Positions 44,655 through 54,015 are shown, counted from the stretch's first letter. The stretch is DNA of 64,000 nt from Paeniglutamicibacter antarcticus_C (GCF_039544305.1 NZ_BAABLK010000094.1:1-64000), one strand, 5' to 3'. Numbers and translations are program-made. The notes: generated by a model from the letters alone, not told the origin.

Positions 44655-44844
44655 TTGGTTCACAAGGTAAACACTCGGGATAATCACCACCATGCCACGA
44701 GCGGGCCCACCACCCGCGGAACCCACGCAACCACCGCTAGACATGGCGTCCACAACGTACCGTTGGACGCGAACAGAGCTAGCAAGCCCATAGCTGGGAC
44801 GAGCCCGTTTTTTGGCCTGCAGGCAATGCTGGCATGCTTGTGGG

Positions 44845-45663
44845 ATGAGACCGATCACAACTGCACCACCCCGTGCAGTGCTCAGCTGGAAGCTGCTCCC
44901 TGCCGTGCTGCTCTCGGCATCCGGAGTGCTCCTTTTCGGGGTCGGTAATGACCCGATCGGCTACAGCCTGCTCATCCTGAGCCTGCTCACGGCGGCAACA
45001 ATCGACCGCCGGCTCGCACGCCACCTTTTGCTTATCGCCGTGGGGCTACTGATCATCAGCCTGGTTCCGCTCAATGCCGACTTGAGCATCCAGCACATGG
45101 CTCTCATGGGTGGTGCGCTGGCCTTGGCCGTGCTGTTGCCGTGGCTCGCTTCGCGGTTCCTTTACCGTGAGGAAGTCATCAAGTTTCCGGTGAAAACCGG
45201 CCGGAAATGGCCGTTGGTCGCCAAGCTCTACTTGATAGGTGTCGTAGCCTTGGGCTACTTCATTTTACCGGTGTACCTGATCAGCACGGAGGTATACAGA
45301 AACTGGCCGGACGCGTCGGATCCCGTCGTCTTCTGGCGGCTTTTTCTGGGAGTGAATGCTGTTGGTATCTGGGACGAGTTGTTCTTCATCTGCACCACCT
45401 TCACGTTGCTGCGGCTGCACTTCCCGGATTGGCTCGCCAACATCCTCCAGGCGGTGATCTTCTCTTCCTTTCTTTGGGAGATCGGATACCAAGCTTGGGG
45501 TCCGCTTTTGACGTTTCCTTTTGCACTGCTGCAGGGCTACACTTTCAAGCTGACGAAGTCGTTGACCTATGTCGTTTCGGTGCACCTGACCTTCGACTTC
45601 GTTTTGTTCCTCGTGCTGGTCCACGCGCACAACCCTGGCTGGCTGCCGATCTTCGTCTACTGA
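44845..45663 (+). CDS. CPBP-like intramembrane protease family protein
   Basis: The 272-residue protein has about eight membrane helices. The C-terminal half carries CPBP/ABI-like motifs: a Glu in GVNAVGIWDELFFICTTF (first motif, WDE in place of the usual EE), SSFLWEIGYQAWGP and HLTFDFVLFLVLVHAH (His and Asp of the last motif). The variation in the first motif leaves protease activity uncertain. ATG 44845 has GTGGG upstream. It is divergent from the SatD-like operon. Confidence 0.65.
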   Translation: MRPITTAPPRAVLSWKLLPAVLLSASGVLLFGVGNDPIGYSLLILSLLTAATIDRRLARHLLLIAVGLLIISLVPLNADLSIQHMALMGGALALAVLLPWLASRFLYREEVIKFPVKTGRKWPLVAKLYLIGVVALGYFILPVYLISTEVYRNWPDASDPVVFWRLFLGVNAVGIWDELFFICTTFTLLRLHFPDWLANILQAVIFSSFLWEIGYQAWGPLLTFPFALLQGYTFKLTKSLTYVVSVHLTFDFVLFLVLVHAHNPGWLPIFVY

Positions 45664-45829
45664 GCCCCTGGCCCAGCGTCCTTTCGAAAAACCATTGAAT
45701 CGATAGCGCGCCACTCACGCACGCAACATGGCAGTGCGACCAACCGCGGATGGGTGGTGAACTCGTCGTGGAAAAGGACAGGTATCTCCGGGAGCAACGT
45801 GACTGACTGACCGGGTGCATCGGCAACGC

Positions 45830-45861
45830 AAAAGGTCCCCGACCGAAGCCGGGGACCTTTT
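45830..45861 (-). terminator. Terminator of tRNA-Ala
   Basis: A 12-bp perfect stem (45830-45841 with 45850-45861) with A and T runs at its ends lies 15 bases after the tRNA. It should work in both directions. Confidence 0.85.
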
Positions 45862-45876
45862 GCTGTTCACATATCT

Positions 45877-45952
45877 TGGTGGAGGTAAGGGGATTCGAAC
45901 CCCTGACCTTCTGCATGCCATGCAGACGCGCTACCAACTGCGCCATACCCCC
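45877..45952 (-). tRNA. tRNA-Ala (anticodon GGC)
   Basis: The 76-base RNA folds as a standard tRNA: acceptor GGGGGTA with TACCTCC (one G-U pair), D arm around GCGCAGTTGGTAGCGC, anticodon stem TCTGC/GCAGA with loop ATGGCAT giving GGC at 34-36, and T arm with GGTTCGAATCC. The 3-prime CCA is encoded. It reads GCC alanine codons. Confidence 0.95.
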
Positions 45953-46025
45953 AAATGAGAGCCGCCCTCGCGGGCAACTCAACCATCATAGGCCACACAA
46001 AACATGTGGCGCAAATCGACGGACC

Positions 46026-46439
46026 CTAAAGTGAATCAGGCAGCGTCTCGATGTGCGACATGTCCGTTGCGGGCTCCCCGGTGGTGGGCAGATCGATGAC
46101 CGGGCAGTCCCCCCAGAGGCGCTCGAGCGCGTAGAAGACGCGGTCCTCGTTGTGCTGGACGTGGATAACGACATCCGCGTAGTCAAGCAGGACCCAGCGA
46201 CCTTCGCCACGGCCCTCGCGCCTCACAGGACGAACATCGAACTTCTCGGCGAGCTTGTCTTCGATCTCGTCGACGATGGCATTGACCTGGCGCTCGGAAG
46301 ATGCCGAGGCGATCAGGAAAGCGTCGGTGACACCGAGGCGCTCGGAAACGTCCAGAGCAATAAGGTTTTCTGCCTGCTTCTCGGCTGCGGCAAGCGCTGC
46401 GGTCTGGACCAGGTTGATGGAATGTTCGTGGGCACTCAT
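46026..46439 (-). CDS. rsfS: Ribosome silencing factor RsfS
   Basis: The 137-residue protein has the RsfS core: NLIALDVSERLGVTDAFLIA, SSERQVNAIVDEIEDKL, GEGRWVLLDYADVVIHV and ALERLWGDCPVIDLP. It binds L14 on the large subunit and blocks subunit joining during starvation. It is usually in an operon with nadD, as here (nadD, the long membrane protein, rsfS). Confidence 0.95.
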   Translation of the reverse strand: MSAHEHSINLVQTAALAAAEKQAENLIALDVSERLGVTDAFLIASASSERQVNAIVDEIEDKLAEKFDVRPVRREGRGEGRWVLLDYADVVIHVQHNEDRVFYALERLWGDCPVIDLPTTGEPATDMSHIETLPDSL

Positions 46440-46480
46440 AGGGGGTCTCCTTGAGGGATAAGTGGCGTCGCGGTAGCGCG

Positions 46481-48019
46481 CTAGTTTGAGTTCAGGAACA
46501 TGATGAGGCCGGCCACCAGGGCCGCACCTCCAACGGACAAAGCCGCGATGACCATCAAGTACATGTTGTTGGCACGGCGCATTCCTGCGGTCTGCACATC
46601 CAACGGGTCAAGGCCCTGCGCGCGCACTGCACGCACAGGCGGACGGGCGGCCGCCGAAAACTCGTCATCGGCATGCGAATCAGCGGTTTCCGGTGTCCCG
46701 GCCACCTTGCCGTCGAGCGGGGCCTCGGCAGTTGCGGATACGTCCGCCACTGCCTTGGGAGGTGCTGCTGCGGCAGCTTCTTTCGCGTCGGCCGGTTTCG
46801 TGCCAGCCGCCGGTGCCTGGGCCGGAGTAGCAGCCTTGAGCGTTTTCGCAGGTGTGACCGCCGGGGCTTTCGCACCCGGGGTCGCCGGCTTGGGCGCCGC
46901 GGGCGCCGAAGCCTGAGTAGTGGGGTCCACGGGGTTCGCGGGCTGGGCACCGCCGTGAAGGGTGCCTTGGTCGGTCATGGCGATATTGAAGCCACGGGTC
47001 AACGGACCGGAGATGCCGGTGTTGACCATCTTCCTCTCGACGTCATCGGCGACAAGATTGTTCATGGCACCGGTGAAGGGGTCCGATCGGCGGGCACCTT
47101 CACGCTGGGTGTTTTCTTCCTGCAGGCGCAGGCGTTCGGCGGCACGGCGGGAAATGATCGCCGCACGTGCCGCAAGTTCGCGTTGCTGTGCCAGCACCTC
47201 GAGGTCGACCTCGGCCAGGTCCTCTTCGGGCTGGATCAGCAGCGGTTCGCTGGGGGAACCTGGCTCGGAGCGCCGACGCAGCGCAAGGGCTTCTTCCACG
47301 CTCATCTGTGCAGCCGCGGCGGAACTTGCCTCTTCAGCCTTCTTCGAGGACGATTCGGCGGATCCGGGTTTCGGGCCGGATCCCGGACGCACTGGGCCCG
47401 GCGACTTGGCTCCCTCCGATTCCTTGAGCGCATCCAACGCCTGGAGCCGCATCTGCTTGCGCGTCAGCGGCGCCGGGTCATCGCCGGGGCTCTGTTCCTT
47501 GGGGGAAAGTGAGGAAACTTCCTGTTCCAGCCGGCGGCGGGCGCGCAACGCCTCGCGGTCGCGGGCACGCTGCAGGGATGTTCGCTCGGGCACCGCATCG
47601 ACCTCGCCGGCTGCGGCACGGCGGCTGCGCAGGGGTTCCGCGACCACGGGTACCGGTTTGGCAGCGGGTGCCGGGTCTTGAGTCGGAGCGGACTTGGCAT
47701 CTGCAGCAGAATCCTCTGCGCGATGTGTTTCGGCCGATTTTGCAACGGGCTTTGCCACAGGCTTGGCGGCTGGGGCCAGTACAGGCGCTTCTGCCGCCTT
47801 TGCCACGGGCTTGGCCGCGGAGACAGCTGCGGGCTTTTGCGCCGGTTTTGCAACGGGTGCGGATTCCTTGGCAGCCGCCGGCTTGTCATTCGACGGTGCG
47901 GGAGGCTCCGGCTCTTGGCCCGTGTCCGCAGCTTCCTGGGCAAGCGTCGCTTCGGTCTCGGCACGTCGCTGCTCACGCAGGGCTCGCCTGCTGAGCGCGG
48001 GCCCGGTCTCGTCGCTCAT
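46481..48019 (-). CDS. Ala/Pro/Lys-rich protein with one C-terminal TM helix
   Basis: The protein is about 512 residues. Most is low complexity: AKPVAK and KPAAVSAAKPV-type repeats near residues 50-110, charged helices in the middle (SLQRARDREALRARRRLEQE, SRRAAERLRLQEENTQ), more Ala/Pro, and one hydrophobic helix at the end (YLMVIAALSVGGAALVAGLI). It is therefore a tail-anchored protein with a long cytoplasmic disordered part. It lies between nadD and rsfS, where actinobacterial genomes often carry a variable membrane protein. Function is unknown. ATG 48019 and ATG 48028 are both possible. Confidence 0.75.
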   Translation of the reverse strand: MSDETGPALSRRALREQRRAETEATLAQEAADTGQEPEPPAPSNDKPAAAKESAPVAKPAQKPAAVSAAKPVAKAAEAPVLAPAAKPVAKPVAKSAETHRAEDSAADAKSAPTQDPAPAAKPVPVVAEPLRSRRAAAGEVDAVPERTSLQRARDREALRARRRLEQEVSSLSPKEQSPGDDPAPLTRKQMRLQALDALKESEGAKSPGPVRPGSGPKPGSAESSSKKAEEASSAAAAQMSVEEALALRRRSEPGSPSEPLLIQPEEDLAEVDLEVLAQQRELAARAAIISRRAAERLRLQEENTQREGARRSDPFTGAMNNLVADDVERKMVNTGISGPLTRGFNIAMTDQGTLHGGAQPANPVDPTTQASAPAAPKPATPGAKAPAVTPAKTLKAATPAQAPAAGTKPADAKEAAAAAPPKAVADVSATAEAPLDGKVAGTPETADSHADDEFSAAARPPVRAVRAQGLDPLDVQTAGMRRANNMYLMVIAALSVGGAALVAGLIMFLNSN

Positions 48020-48074
48020 CTTGTCCATTCCCGGCCGGTCTCTAGTCCTGGCCGTTGCTTACTGCGTAGTTCTT

Positions 48075-48740
48075 CTAGTTGTAAAGCTTGTACTTGCCGA
48101 TGTACTGCACCACGCCGTCCGGTACCAAGTACCAGACCGGATGTCCGGTGCGAACGCGTTCGCGGCAGTCAGTCGAGGATATCGACATCGCGGGCACTTC
48201 CATCAGCGACACGTCGTTGCGGTCCAGCACCGGCAATTCATGTCCGGGCCGCGTGACGCCCACGAAGTGCGCCAACCGCCACAGTTCCTCGACGTCCTTC
48301 CACCCCATGATCTGGGCCATCGCATCCGCGCCGGTGATGAAGAACAGCTCGGCCTCGGGCCGCTGGGCAGCCAGGTCCCGCAACGTATCGATGGTATAGG
48401 TCGGACCCGGGCGGTCGATGTCCACGCGGCTGACGGTAAAGCGCGGATTCGCCGCCGTGGCGATCACCGTCATCAGGTAACGGTGTTCGGCCGAGGCGAC
48501 ATCGCGGTTCGATTTCTGCCATGGTTCCCCGGTGGGGACGAACACGACCTCGTCAAGGTCAAAGACCGAGGCGACCTCGCTGGCCGCCACCAGGTGCCCA
48601 TGGTGGATCGGGTCGAAGGTACCGCCCATGACGCCGAGGCGAAATGGGCGGTCCGTACGCTCGGCCGCGAGACGACTAGTGATGACCGTGCTTGTTGGTG
48701 TGCGTGCGGTGCGGGTCTTCGGGTTCAGGCTTGATCTCAT
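48075..48740 (-). CDS. nadD: Nicotinate-nucleotide adenylyltransferase NadD
   Basis: The protein has the nucleotidyltransferase signature RLGVMGGTFDPIHHGHLVAA (HxGH) and the late SSTDCRERVRTG (ISSTxxR motif), with VPTGEPWQKSN between. It makes deamido-NAD from nicotinate mononucleotide. The first 30 residues before the motif are not typical; ATG 48740 is the only usual start before it, and it overlaps the previous gene by 65 bases. The expected start is near residue 30. Confidence 0.93.
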   Translation of the reverse strand: MRSSLNPKTRTARTPTSTVITSRLAAERTDRPFRLGVMGGTFDPIHHGHLVAASEVASVFDLDEVVFVPTGEPWQKSNRDVASAEHRYLMTVIATAANPRFTVSRVDIDRPGPTYTIDTLRDLAAQRPEAELFFITGADAMAQIMGWKDVEELWRLAHFVGVTRPGHELPVLDRNDVSLMEVPAMSISSTDCRERVRTGHPVWYLVPDGVVQYIGKYKLYN

Positions 48741-48897
48741 GGCGGTTGCCCACGTTGGAGTACGACATGGTGATCAGCAACATCAGCATCAGCAGCGCGA
48801 AGATGCCACCGCCGACGAGCAGCGCCTGCGTACCGGTGCTCATTCCACCGGTGCTCTCCGAAGCCAGGATCGCTGCGTTCAGGGACTGGGTAAACAT
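48676..48897 (-). CDS. Small membrane protein upstream of nadD
   Basis: The 73-residue protein has one helix (ALLVGGGIFALLMLMLLITM) and a His-rich C-terminal tail ending THTNKHGHH. ATG 48897 is chosen; ATG 48843 (MSTGTQALL) is possible. It overlaps the nadD frame by 65 bases in the same direction, so it probably belongs to the same unit. Function is unknown. Confidence 0.55.
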   Translation of the reverse strand: MFTQSLNAAILASESTGGMSTGTQALLVGGGIFALLMLMLLITMSYSNVGNRHEIKPEPEDPHRTHTNKHGHH

Positions 48898-49000
48898 GTT
48901 TCTCCAGGATGTAATGTGCCCGCCGCGCGCATGCGTGCACGGCACGTACTAGTAACTAAGGTGTCTTCCTAGCCTCTATCGTACCCACCTTGGCACGCGG

Positions 49001-50320
49001 CTACGAACGAACATGCCCATCGCCTTGCACAATCCACTTGGTCGTGGTTAGCTCGCGAAGCCCCATGGGGCCCCGGGCATGCATCTTCTGTGTGGAAATG
49101 CCCACTTCGGCGCCCAGTCCCAGCTGGCCCCCGTCGGTGAAACGGGTCGAGGCGTTCACAATCACGGCAGCCGAATCGATCTCGGCGATGAAGCGCTCCG
49201 CACGGGCAAGGTCGTTGGTCAGGATCGCCTCGGTGTGCCCGGTGCTGTGTGCCCGGATGTGCTTGATGGCCCCGTCGAGGTCATCGACGACCGCAACGGC
49301 CAGGTCCAGGTCCATGTACTCGGTGTCCCAGTCCGCTTCGGTCGCATCGATCGTTTCAATGCCGCCGGCGAGCACTTTGGCGCGGGCATCGACATGCAGG
49401 CGCACCCCGGCCTTGGCCAGCGCCGCGAGGACCTCGGGTGCCGCAGCCGCGCGGGCATTGAGGACCAGGGTCTCCACCGTGTTGCACACCGAAGGCCGGT
49501 GGGTCTTGGAGTTGAGCACGATCGGCACGGCCATTTCGGCATCGGCGGATTCGTCGAGGTAGATGTGCACGTTGCCCTCGCCGGTCTCGATGACCGGCAC
49601 GTTCGCGGTGGTGACCACGCGCTGGATCAGTTCGCGTCCGCCGCGCGGGATCAGTACATCGATCTTTCCGCGGGCACCCATCATGGCGGCAGCTCCGTCG
49701 CGTCCGTAGGCATCGACCGATGCCACGGCGTCCGCCGGCAGCCCGACGCTCTCTATGGCATCGCGGATCAACCCCAGCAGTGCGAGGTTCGAGTGTGCCG
49801 CGGCGCTGCCGCCGCGCAGCAGCACGGCATTGCCGCTCTTGAGCGCAATGCCGGCAATATCGACCGTAACGTTGGGGCGGGCCTCGTAGATGGCACCGAT
49901 GACGCCCATCGGCACGTGGACCTGGCGCAGGCGCAGTCCGTTTGGCAGGGTCTGTCCGCGCAGCACGGTTCCCACCGGGTCAGGGAGCCCGGCAAGTTCT
50001 TCCAGTGCGGCAATCAGATTATCGACACGCGAGTCATCGAGCTTCAGGCGGTCCAGCAATGCCTCGGTGGTCCCGTTGGCGCGCCCGGCCTCGATGTCCT
50101 TGGCGTTGGCCTTGATCACCGCGGCGCGATTGGCATCCAAGGAGGCGGCAATGGCCAGCAACGCCCTGTCTTTCCAGTTCCGGTCGGCCCGTGCCAAGAC
50201 CCGTGCGGCGGAGCGGGCACGATCGGCAAGGTTGCCGACGGCGACCTTTGCTGCTTCGAGTCCATCCGATGGTGCGCCCGCGACTACCGTTTTCTGCTCT
50301 GCATCAATATTCTGGCTCAT
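49001..50320 (-). CDS. proA: Glutamate-5-semialdehyde dehydrogenase ProA
   Basis: The 439-residue protein has the gamma-glutamyl phosphate reductase motifs: VPMGVIGAIYEARPNVTVDI, the glycine-rich region around NAVLLRGGSAA, catalytic Cys in THRPSVCNTVETLV, and EVGISTQKMHARGPMGLREL at the end. It reduces glutamyl phosphate to glutamate semialdehyde in proline synthesis. proB ends about 80 bases upstream. ATG 50320 is chosen (ATG 50326 also fits). Confidence 0.95.
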   Translation of the reverse strand: MSQNIDAEQKTVVAGAPSDGLEAAKVAVGNLADRARSAARVLARADRNWKDRALLAIAASLDANRAAVIKANAKDIEAGRANGTTEALLDRLKLDDSRVDNLIAALEELAGLPDPVGTVLRGQTLPNGLRLRQVHVPMGVIGAIYEARPNVTVDIAGIALKSGNAVLLRGGSAAAHSNLALLGLIRDAIESVGLPADAVASVDAYGRDGAAAMMGARGKIDVLIPRGGRELIQRVVTTANVPVIETGEGNVHIYLDESADAEMAVPIVLNSKTHRPSVCNTVETLVLNARAAAAPEVLAALAKAGVRLHVDARAKVLAGGIETIDATEADWDTEYMDLDLAVAVVDDLDGAIKHIRAHSTGHTEAILTNDLARAERFIAEIDSAAVIVNASTRFTDGGQLGLGAEVGISTQKMHARGPMGLRELTTTKWIVQGDGHVRS

Positions 50321-50398
50321 GTTCATCCATTCTACTGGTGGGTGCTGCAAAGCCCGGCCCGGCGCGTTGTGCCAGGGACCGGGCTTTGCATGGAGTGC

Positions 50399-51550
50399 TT
50401 AGAGTCGGACGACGACCAGGTCGTCGACGTGGACCACGGATCTCTCGTATTGGTCCCCGAGGTTTTCCCCGAGCTCGCTGGTGGACCGCCCGAGCATCTG
50501 CGGCAGTTCCTCGGAGGAGAAATTGACCAGTCCGCGGGCAACCAGGCCCCCGTCGGCGTCCGTGATTTCCACGGCGTCCCCGGCCTCGAAGGAACCGTTC
50601 AGACCGGTGATCCCGGCTGCCAGCAATGAAGCGACACCCGAGGCCACGGCGTCCACGGCACCTGGATCCAGGATCAGCCGCCCACGGGTCGATGCCAGGT
50701 GCGCAAGCCAGAGCATCCGGGTGGAACGTCGCCCGCCACGGGCGGCAAACCAGGTTCCCACGTCTTCCCCGGCCAGCGCCGCAGCGGCGTTAGCGGTGGA
50801 GGTGACCAGGGCGGGGATGCCAGCTTCGGCGGCCATGGTTGCGGCCTCGACCTTGGTGGCCATGCCGCCGGTGCCCAGTCCAGCTCCCCCGGTGGTCCCG
50901 ATGTCCAGCAGGGACAGGGCCACGTCGGATTCGATGTCCGGCACGCGCACGCCTCCGTCGTTCGGCGGTGCGTCATAGACGGCGTCGACGTCGGAAAGCA
51001 ACACCAGCGCATCGGCCTTGACCAGGTGGGCGACCAGTGCCGCGAGCCGGTCGTTGTCGCCGAAGCGGATCTCGTGGTTGGCCACGGTATCGTTCTCGTT
51101 CACGATCGGAACAACGCCCAGAGCAAGCAGCCTGTTCAGCGCGCGGAACGCGTTGGCGTACTGCTGGCGTCGGATCAGGTCGTCCGCGGTGAGCAGGACC
51201 TGGCCCACGGTGACGCCGTGGGCGGAGAAAGCCTGGGTGTACTTGGCCATCAGCAATCCCTGGCCCACCGACGCCGCGGCCTGCTGGGTGGCCAGGTCGC
51301 GTGGCCGACGTGAGAGGTCAAGGGGTGCCAGGCCGGCGGCAATGGCGCCGGAGGACACCAGGATCAATTCGACCCCTGAGGTCTTCACCGCCGCGAGGCG
51401 GTCGACAAGGGAGCTGAGCGCTTCCTCGGACATGCCCCCGGCGAGGGTTGTTAGTGAGGAGGATCCGACCTTGACAACGATCCGGGAGGCTCGTGGCAGG
51501 TCTTGGCGTTGGGTGATGCCCGAGGGCAGGTTTGTCGCGCGTTCGATGAT
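50399..51550 (-). CDS. proB: Glutamate 5-kinase ProB, apparent ATC start
   Basis: The 383-residue protein has the amino-acid kinase domain (RIVVKVGSSSLTTLAGGMSE, VSSGAIAAGLAPLDL, VPIVNENDTVAN, GTGGMATKVEAATMAAEAGI) and a C-terminal PUA domain (AGITGLNGSFEAGDAVEITD). It phosphorylates glutamate in proline synthesis. Between the obg stop TAA and KVGSSS there is no ATG, GTG or TTG. The SD GGAGAG lies six bases before ATC (51548-51550), which I take as the start. ATG 51433 would delete the glycine-rich nucleotide-binding loop. Confidence 0.93.
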   Translation of the reverse strand: MIERATNLPSGITQRQDLPRASRIVVKVGSSSLTTLAGGMSEEALSSLVDRLAAVKTSGVELILVSSGAIAAGLAPLDLSRRPRDLATQQAAASVGQGLLMAKYTQAFSAHGVTVGQVLLTADDLIRRQQYANAFRALNRLLALGVVPIVNENDTVANHEIRFGDNDRLAALVAHLVKADALVLLSDVDAVYDAPPNDGGVRVPDIESDVALSLLDIGTTGGAGLGTGGMATKVEAATMAAEAGIPALVTSTANAAAALAGEDVGTWFAARGGRRSTRMLWLAHLASTRGRLILDPGAVDAVASGVASLLAAGITGLNGSFEAGDAVEITDADGGLVARGLVNFSSEELPQMLGRSTSELGENLGDQYERSVVHVDDLVVVRL

Positions 51551-51553
51551 ATT

Positions 51554-53119
51554 TTACTCTCCAGACTTAGGTTGCTCGTGCTTGTAGTTCACTGACTCCG
51601 TCCAGATCCCAGCCTTGCGTTCGGCCTCAAGCTCCGCGCGGGCAGACGCCTTGGCGCCCTTGCGTTCCTCGTGCAACGCCTTCTTTTCATCGCGGGACGG
51701 TCGTGCACCGTATTCTTCCAGCCGCACGTCCTGTCCGCGGCGCGAGCCAAGCAGCTCGGCACCGGCGGCCATGGTCGGTTCCCAGTCAAAGACCACGGCA
51801 TCGGTTTCGGAACCGATGACCACGGCGTCGCCGGGCTTGGCACCCAGCTTATACAGTTGGTTCTCAACCCCCAGCTTAGCCAAACGGTCGGCCAGGTAGC
51901 CCACCGCCTCGTCGTTGCGGAAGTCGGTTTGAAGGATCCAGCGCTCGGGCTTCTCACCGATGACGCGGTAAAGCGGCTCGAGGTTTCGCTCCTCCTTGCG
52001 GATCACGAACCCTGCCCGCTTGGACACCCGGGTGCGCAGCACCTCAACGGGAACCGGCAGCGGGGCCGCCTCGATCTTAGCGCGTGCCTCGGTGACCAGT
52101 TCGGCCATCGCGAAGGAAAGCTCACGCAGTCCTTCGCGGGTCATGGCAGAAACCTCGAAGACACGGTAGCCGCGCTTCTCCAGTTCGGGGCGCACGAATT
52201 CGGCCATGTCGCGGCCGTCGGGCATGTCGACCTTGTTCAGGGCGATCAGGCGCGGGCGTTCATTCAGCGGGATGATCTGGCCGTCGGCACCGGCGAAGGA
52301 GGAGTCGACCTCGTAGGCGTCGAGCTCGGCGGAGATGATGTCAAGGTCGGTCACCGGATCGCGGTCCGCTTCCAGCGCTGCACAATCGAGCACGTGCACC
52401 AGGGCGGCGCAGCGTTCGACGTGGCGAAGGAATTCCAGCCCCAGGCCACGGCCCTCGGAGGCCCCCGGGATCAGGCCGGGCACATCGGCCACGGTGTAGC
52501 GGATCTCCCCGGCCTGCACCACTCCGAGGTTCGGGACCAGGGTGGTGAACGGGTAGTCGGCGATCTTGGGCCGCGCAGCGGACAATGCCGCGATCAGCGA
52601 GGACTTTCCGGCCGAGGGGTAGCCAACCAGGGCCACGTCTGCCACGGACTTCAGTTCCAGCACCACTTCGGCGGAGCCGCCAGGAGTGCCCAACAGCGCG
52701 AATCCGGGGGCCTTGCGCTTCTGGCTGGAAAGCCCGGCGTTGCCGAGGCCTCCCATTCCGCCGGAGGCAATGACGAATTCGGTGCCGTCGCCGATGAGGT
52801 CCGCGAGGATCTCACCGTCCCGGGTCTTCACCACGGTTCCCTCAGGCACCGGAAGCACAAGTGTCTCCCCGTTCCTGCCCGGACGCAGGTCGCCCTTGCC
52901 GCCTTCGCCGTTCCCGGCGTGGCGGTGCGGCGAGTGGTGGTAGGAGAGCAACGTGGTGGTCTGTGCATCCACGCGCAGGATCACGTCTCCACCGTGGCCG
53001 CCGGCTGCTCCGTCGGGTCCACCCAGCGGCTTGAATTTTTCGCGCTTGATGGAGACACAGCCGTGCCCACCGGTACCACCGGAGACATGGAGGACCACTC
53101 GGTCGATGAAGGCTGCCAC
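51554..53119 (-). CDS. obg: GTPase Obg/CgtA
   Basis: The 521-residue protein has the Obg fold (FIDRVVLHVSGGTGGHGCVS), the G domain with P-loop GYPSAGKSSLIAAL near residue 168, G3 DVPGLI and G4 NKVD, and a C-terminal OCT domain with a further basic tail. Obg GTPases act in ribosome assembly and stringent control. The gene follows rpmA with a terminator between, and its last codons carry the proB binding site. Confidence 0.97.
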   Translation of the reverse strand: MAAFIDRVVLHVSGGTGGHGCVSIKREKFKPLGGPDGAAGGHGGDVILRVDAQTTTLLSYHHSPHRHAGNGEGGKGDLRPGRNGETLVLPVPEGTVVKTRDGEILADLIGDGTEFVIASGGMGGLGNAGLSSQKRKAPGFALLGTPGGSAEVVLELKSVADVALVGYPSAGKSSLIAALSAARPKIADYPFTTLVPNLGVVQAGEIRYTVADVPGLIPGASEGRGLGLEFLRHVERCAALVHVLDCAALEADRDPVTDLDIISAELDAYEVDSSFAGADGQIIPLNERPRLIALNKVDMPDGRDMAEFVRPELEKRGYRVFEVSAMTREGLRELSFAMAELVTEARAKIEAAPLPVPVEVLRTRVSKRAGFVIRKEERNLEPLYRVIGEKPERWILQTDFRNDEAVGYLADRLAKLGVENQLYKLGAKPGDAVVIGSETDAVVFDWEPTMAAGAELLGSRRGQDVRLEEYGARPSRDEKKALHEERKGAKASARAELEAERKAGIWTESVNYKHEQPKSGE

Positions 53120-53207
53120 GGTTGAAAACTCCTAGTAAAAAGGGGTGGCGTTGTGCTCGCTACCGGCCAGTGGCGCGGTCTCGGCAAAACACGGGGTACT
53201 TGGAAAA

Positions 53208-53248
53208 ACACATAGAGGGTGAGCCGTGCGGCCCACCCTCTATTGTGT
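53208..53248 (-). terminator. Rho-independent terminator after rpmA
   Basis: A stem of about 13 pairs (53208-53221 with 53234-53248) is followed on the minus strand by TTTTT. It separates rplU-rpmA from obg and would limit readthrough. Confidence 0.85.
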
Positions 53249-53271
53249 AATGAATGCGGTTACGTACTGGG

Positions 53272-53526
53272 TTAGCCAGCCGTAACGATGTTTACGACCT
53301 TGCGGCCGCGGCGGGAACCGAACTCGACGGCTCCTGCTGCCAGAGCGAACAAGGTGTCATCCTTGCCGATTCCCACGCCGGCACCCGGGTGGAAACGGGT
53401 ACCGCGCTGGCGCACGATGATTTCGCCGGCGGAAACAACCTGTCCACCAAAACGCTTGACGCCCAGGTATTGGGGGTTGGAGTCGCGACCGTTGCGAGTG
53501 GAACTCGCACCCTTCTTACTTGCCAT
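53272..53526 (-). CDS. rpmA: 50S ribosomal protein L27
   Basis: The 84-residue protein begins MASKKGASSTRNGRDSNPQY and has the L27 core (KRFGGQVVSAGEIIVRQRGT, FHPGAGVGIGKDDTLFALA). No N-terminal extension is present that would need removal. It lies 48 bases after rplU. Confidence 0.98.
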   Translation of the reverse strand: MASKKGASSTRNGRDSNPQYLGVKRFGGQVVSAGEIIVRQRGTRFHPGAGVGIGKDDTLFALAAGAVEFGSRRGRKVVNIVTAG

Positions 53527-53574
53527 GGAATGTGCCTACCTTCAGGTAATGGGAATGCTTGGAAACGACCGCAA

Positions 53575-53883
53575 TTAAGCGATCGAGGTGACCTTGACCT
53601 TGGTCAGCGAGGCGCGGAAACCTTGGCGCTTCTTGTAACCGGTCTTGTTCTTGTACTTCTGGATGACGATCTTCTGGCCTCGAAGGTTCTCAACGACCTC
53701 AGCAGTCACCGACACCTTGGCCAGTTCGTCGGCTGCAGAAGTTACCTTCTCGCCGTCGACCAGCAACAGGGCAGGCAGTTCAATGGAGGCGCCCGGGGCA
53801 GCCTTCAAGCGGTCAAGGGTTACGAGGTCTCCAACAGAAACCTTTTCCTGGCGGCCGCCAGCGCGGACAATTGCGTACACCAC
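53575..53883 (-). CDS. rplU: 50S ribosomal protein L21
   Basis: The 102-residue protein reads VVYAIVRAGGRQEKVSVGDL and ends with the RNA-binding region QKYKNKTGYKKRQGFRASLT. GTG 53883 gives the usual L21 length; GTG 53895 would add four residues. It heads the rplU-rpmA unit; a promoter is proposed at 54016-54045. Confidence 0.97.
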   Translation of the reverse strand: MVYAIVRAGGRQEKVSVGDLVTLDRLKAAPGASIELPALLLVDGEKVTSAADELAKVSVTAEVVENLRGQKIVIQKYKNKTGYKKRQGFRASLTKVKVTSIA

Positions 53884-54015
53884 GTGGGTACTCACTTCTA
53901 CTCGACGTTCAATCTGTCTTGCTGCGCATCACTACCCCAAAACAAGCCTGGGGATTGCGCTGTGCTGGCACGCCGAGCGGAAGATTCCGATAGCTGGCGT
54001 TCGCACCGAGGATCT

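Noticed and set aside
49079..50629. A 516-codon plus-strand frame
   Set aside because: It is antisense to proA, with low-complexity sequence.
51671..53125. A 484-codon plus-strand frame
   Set aside because: It is the antisense shadow of obg.
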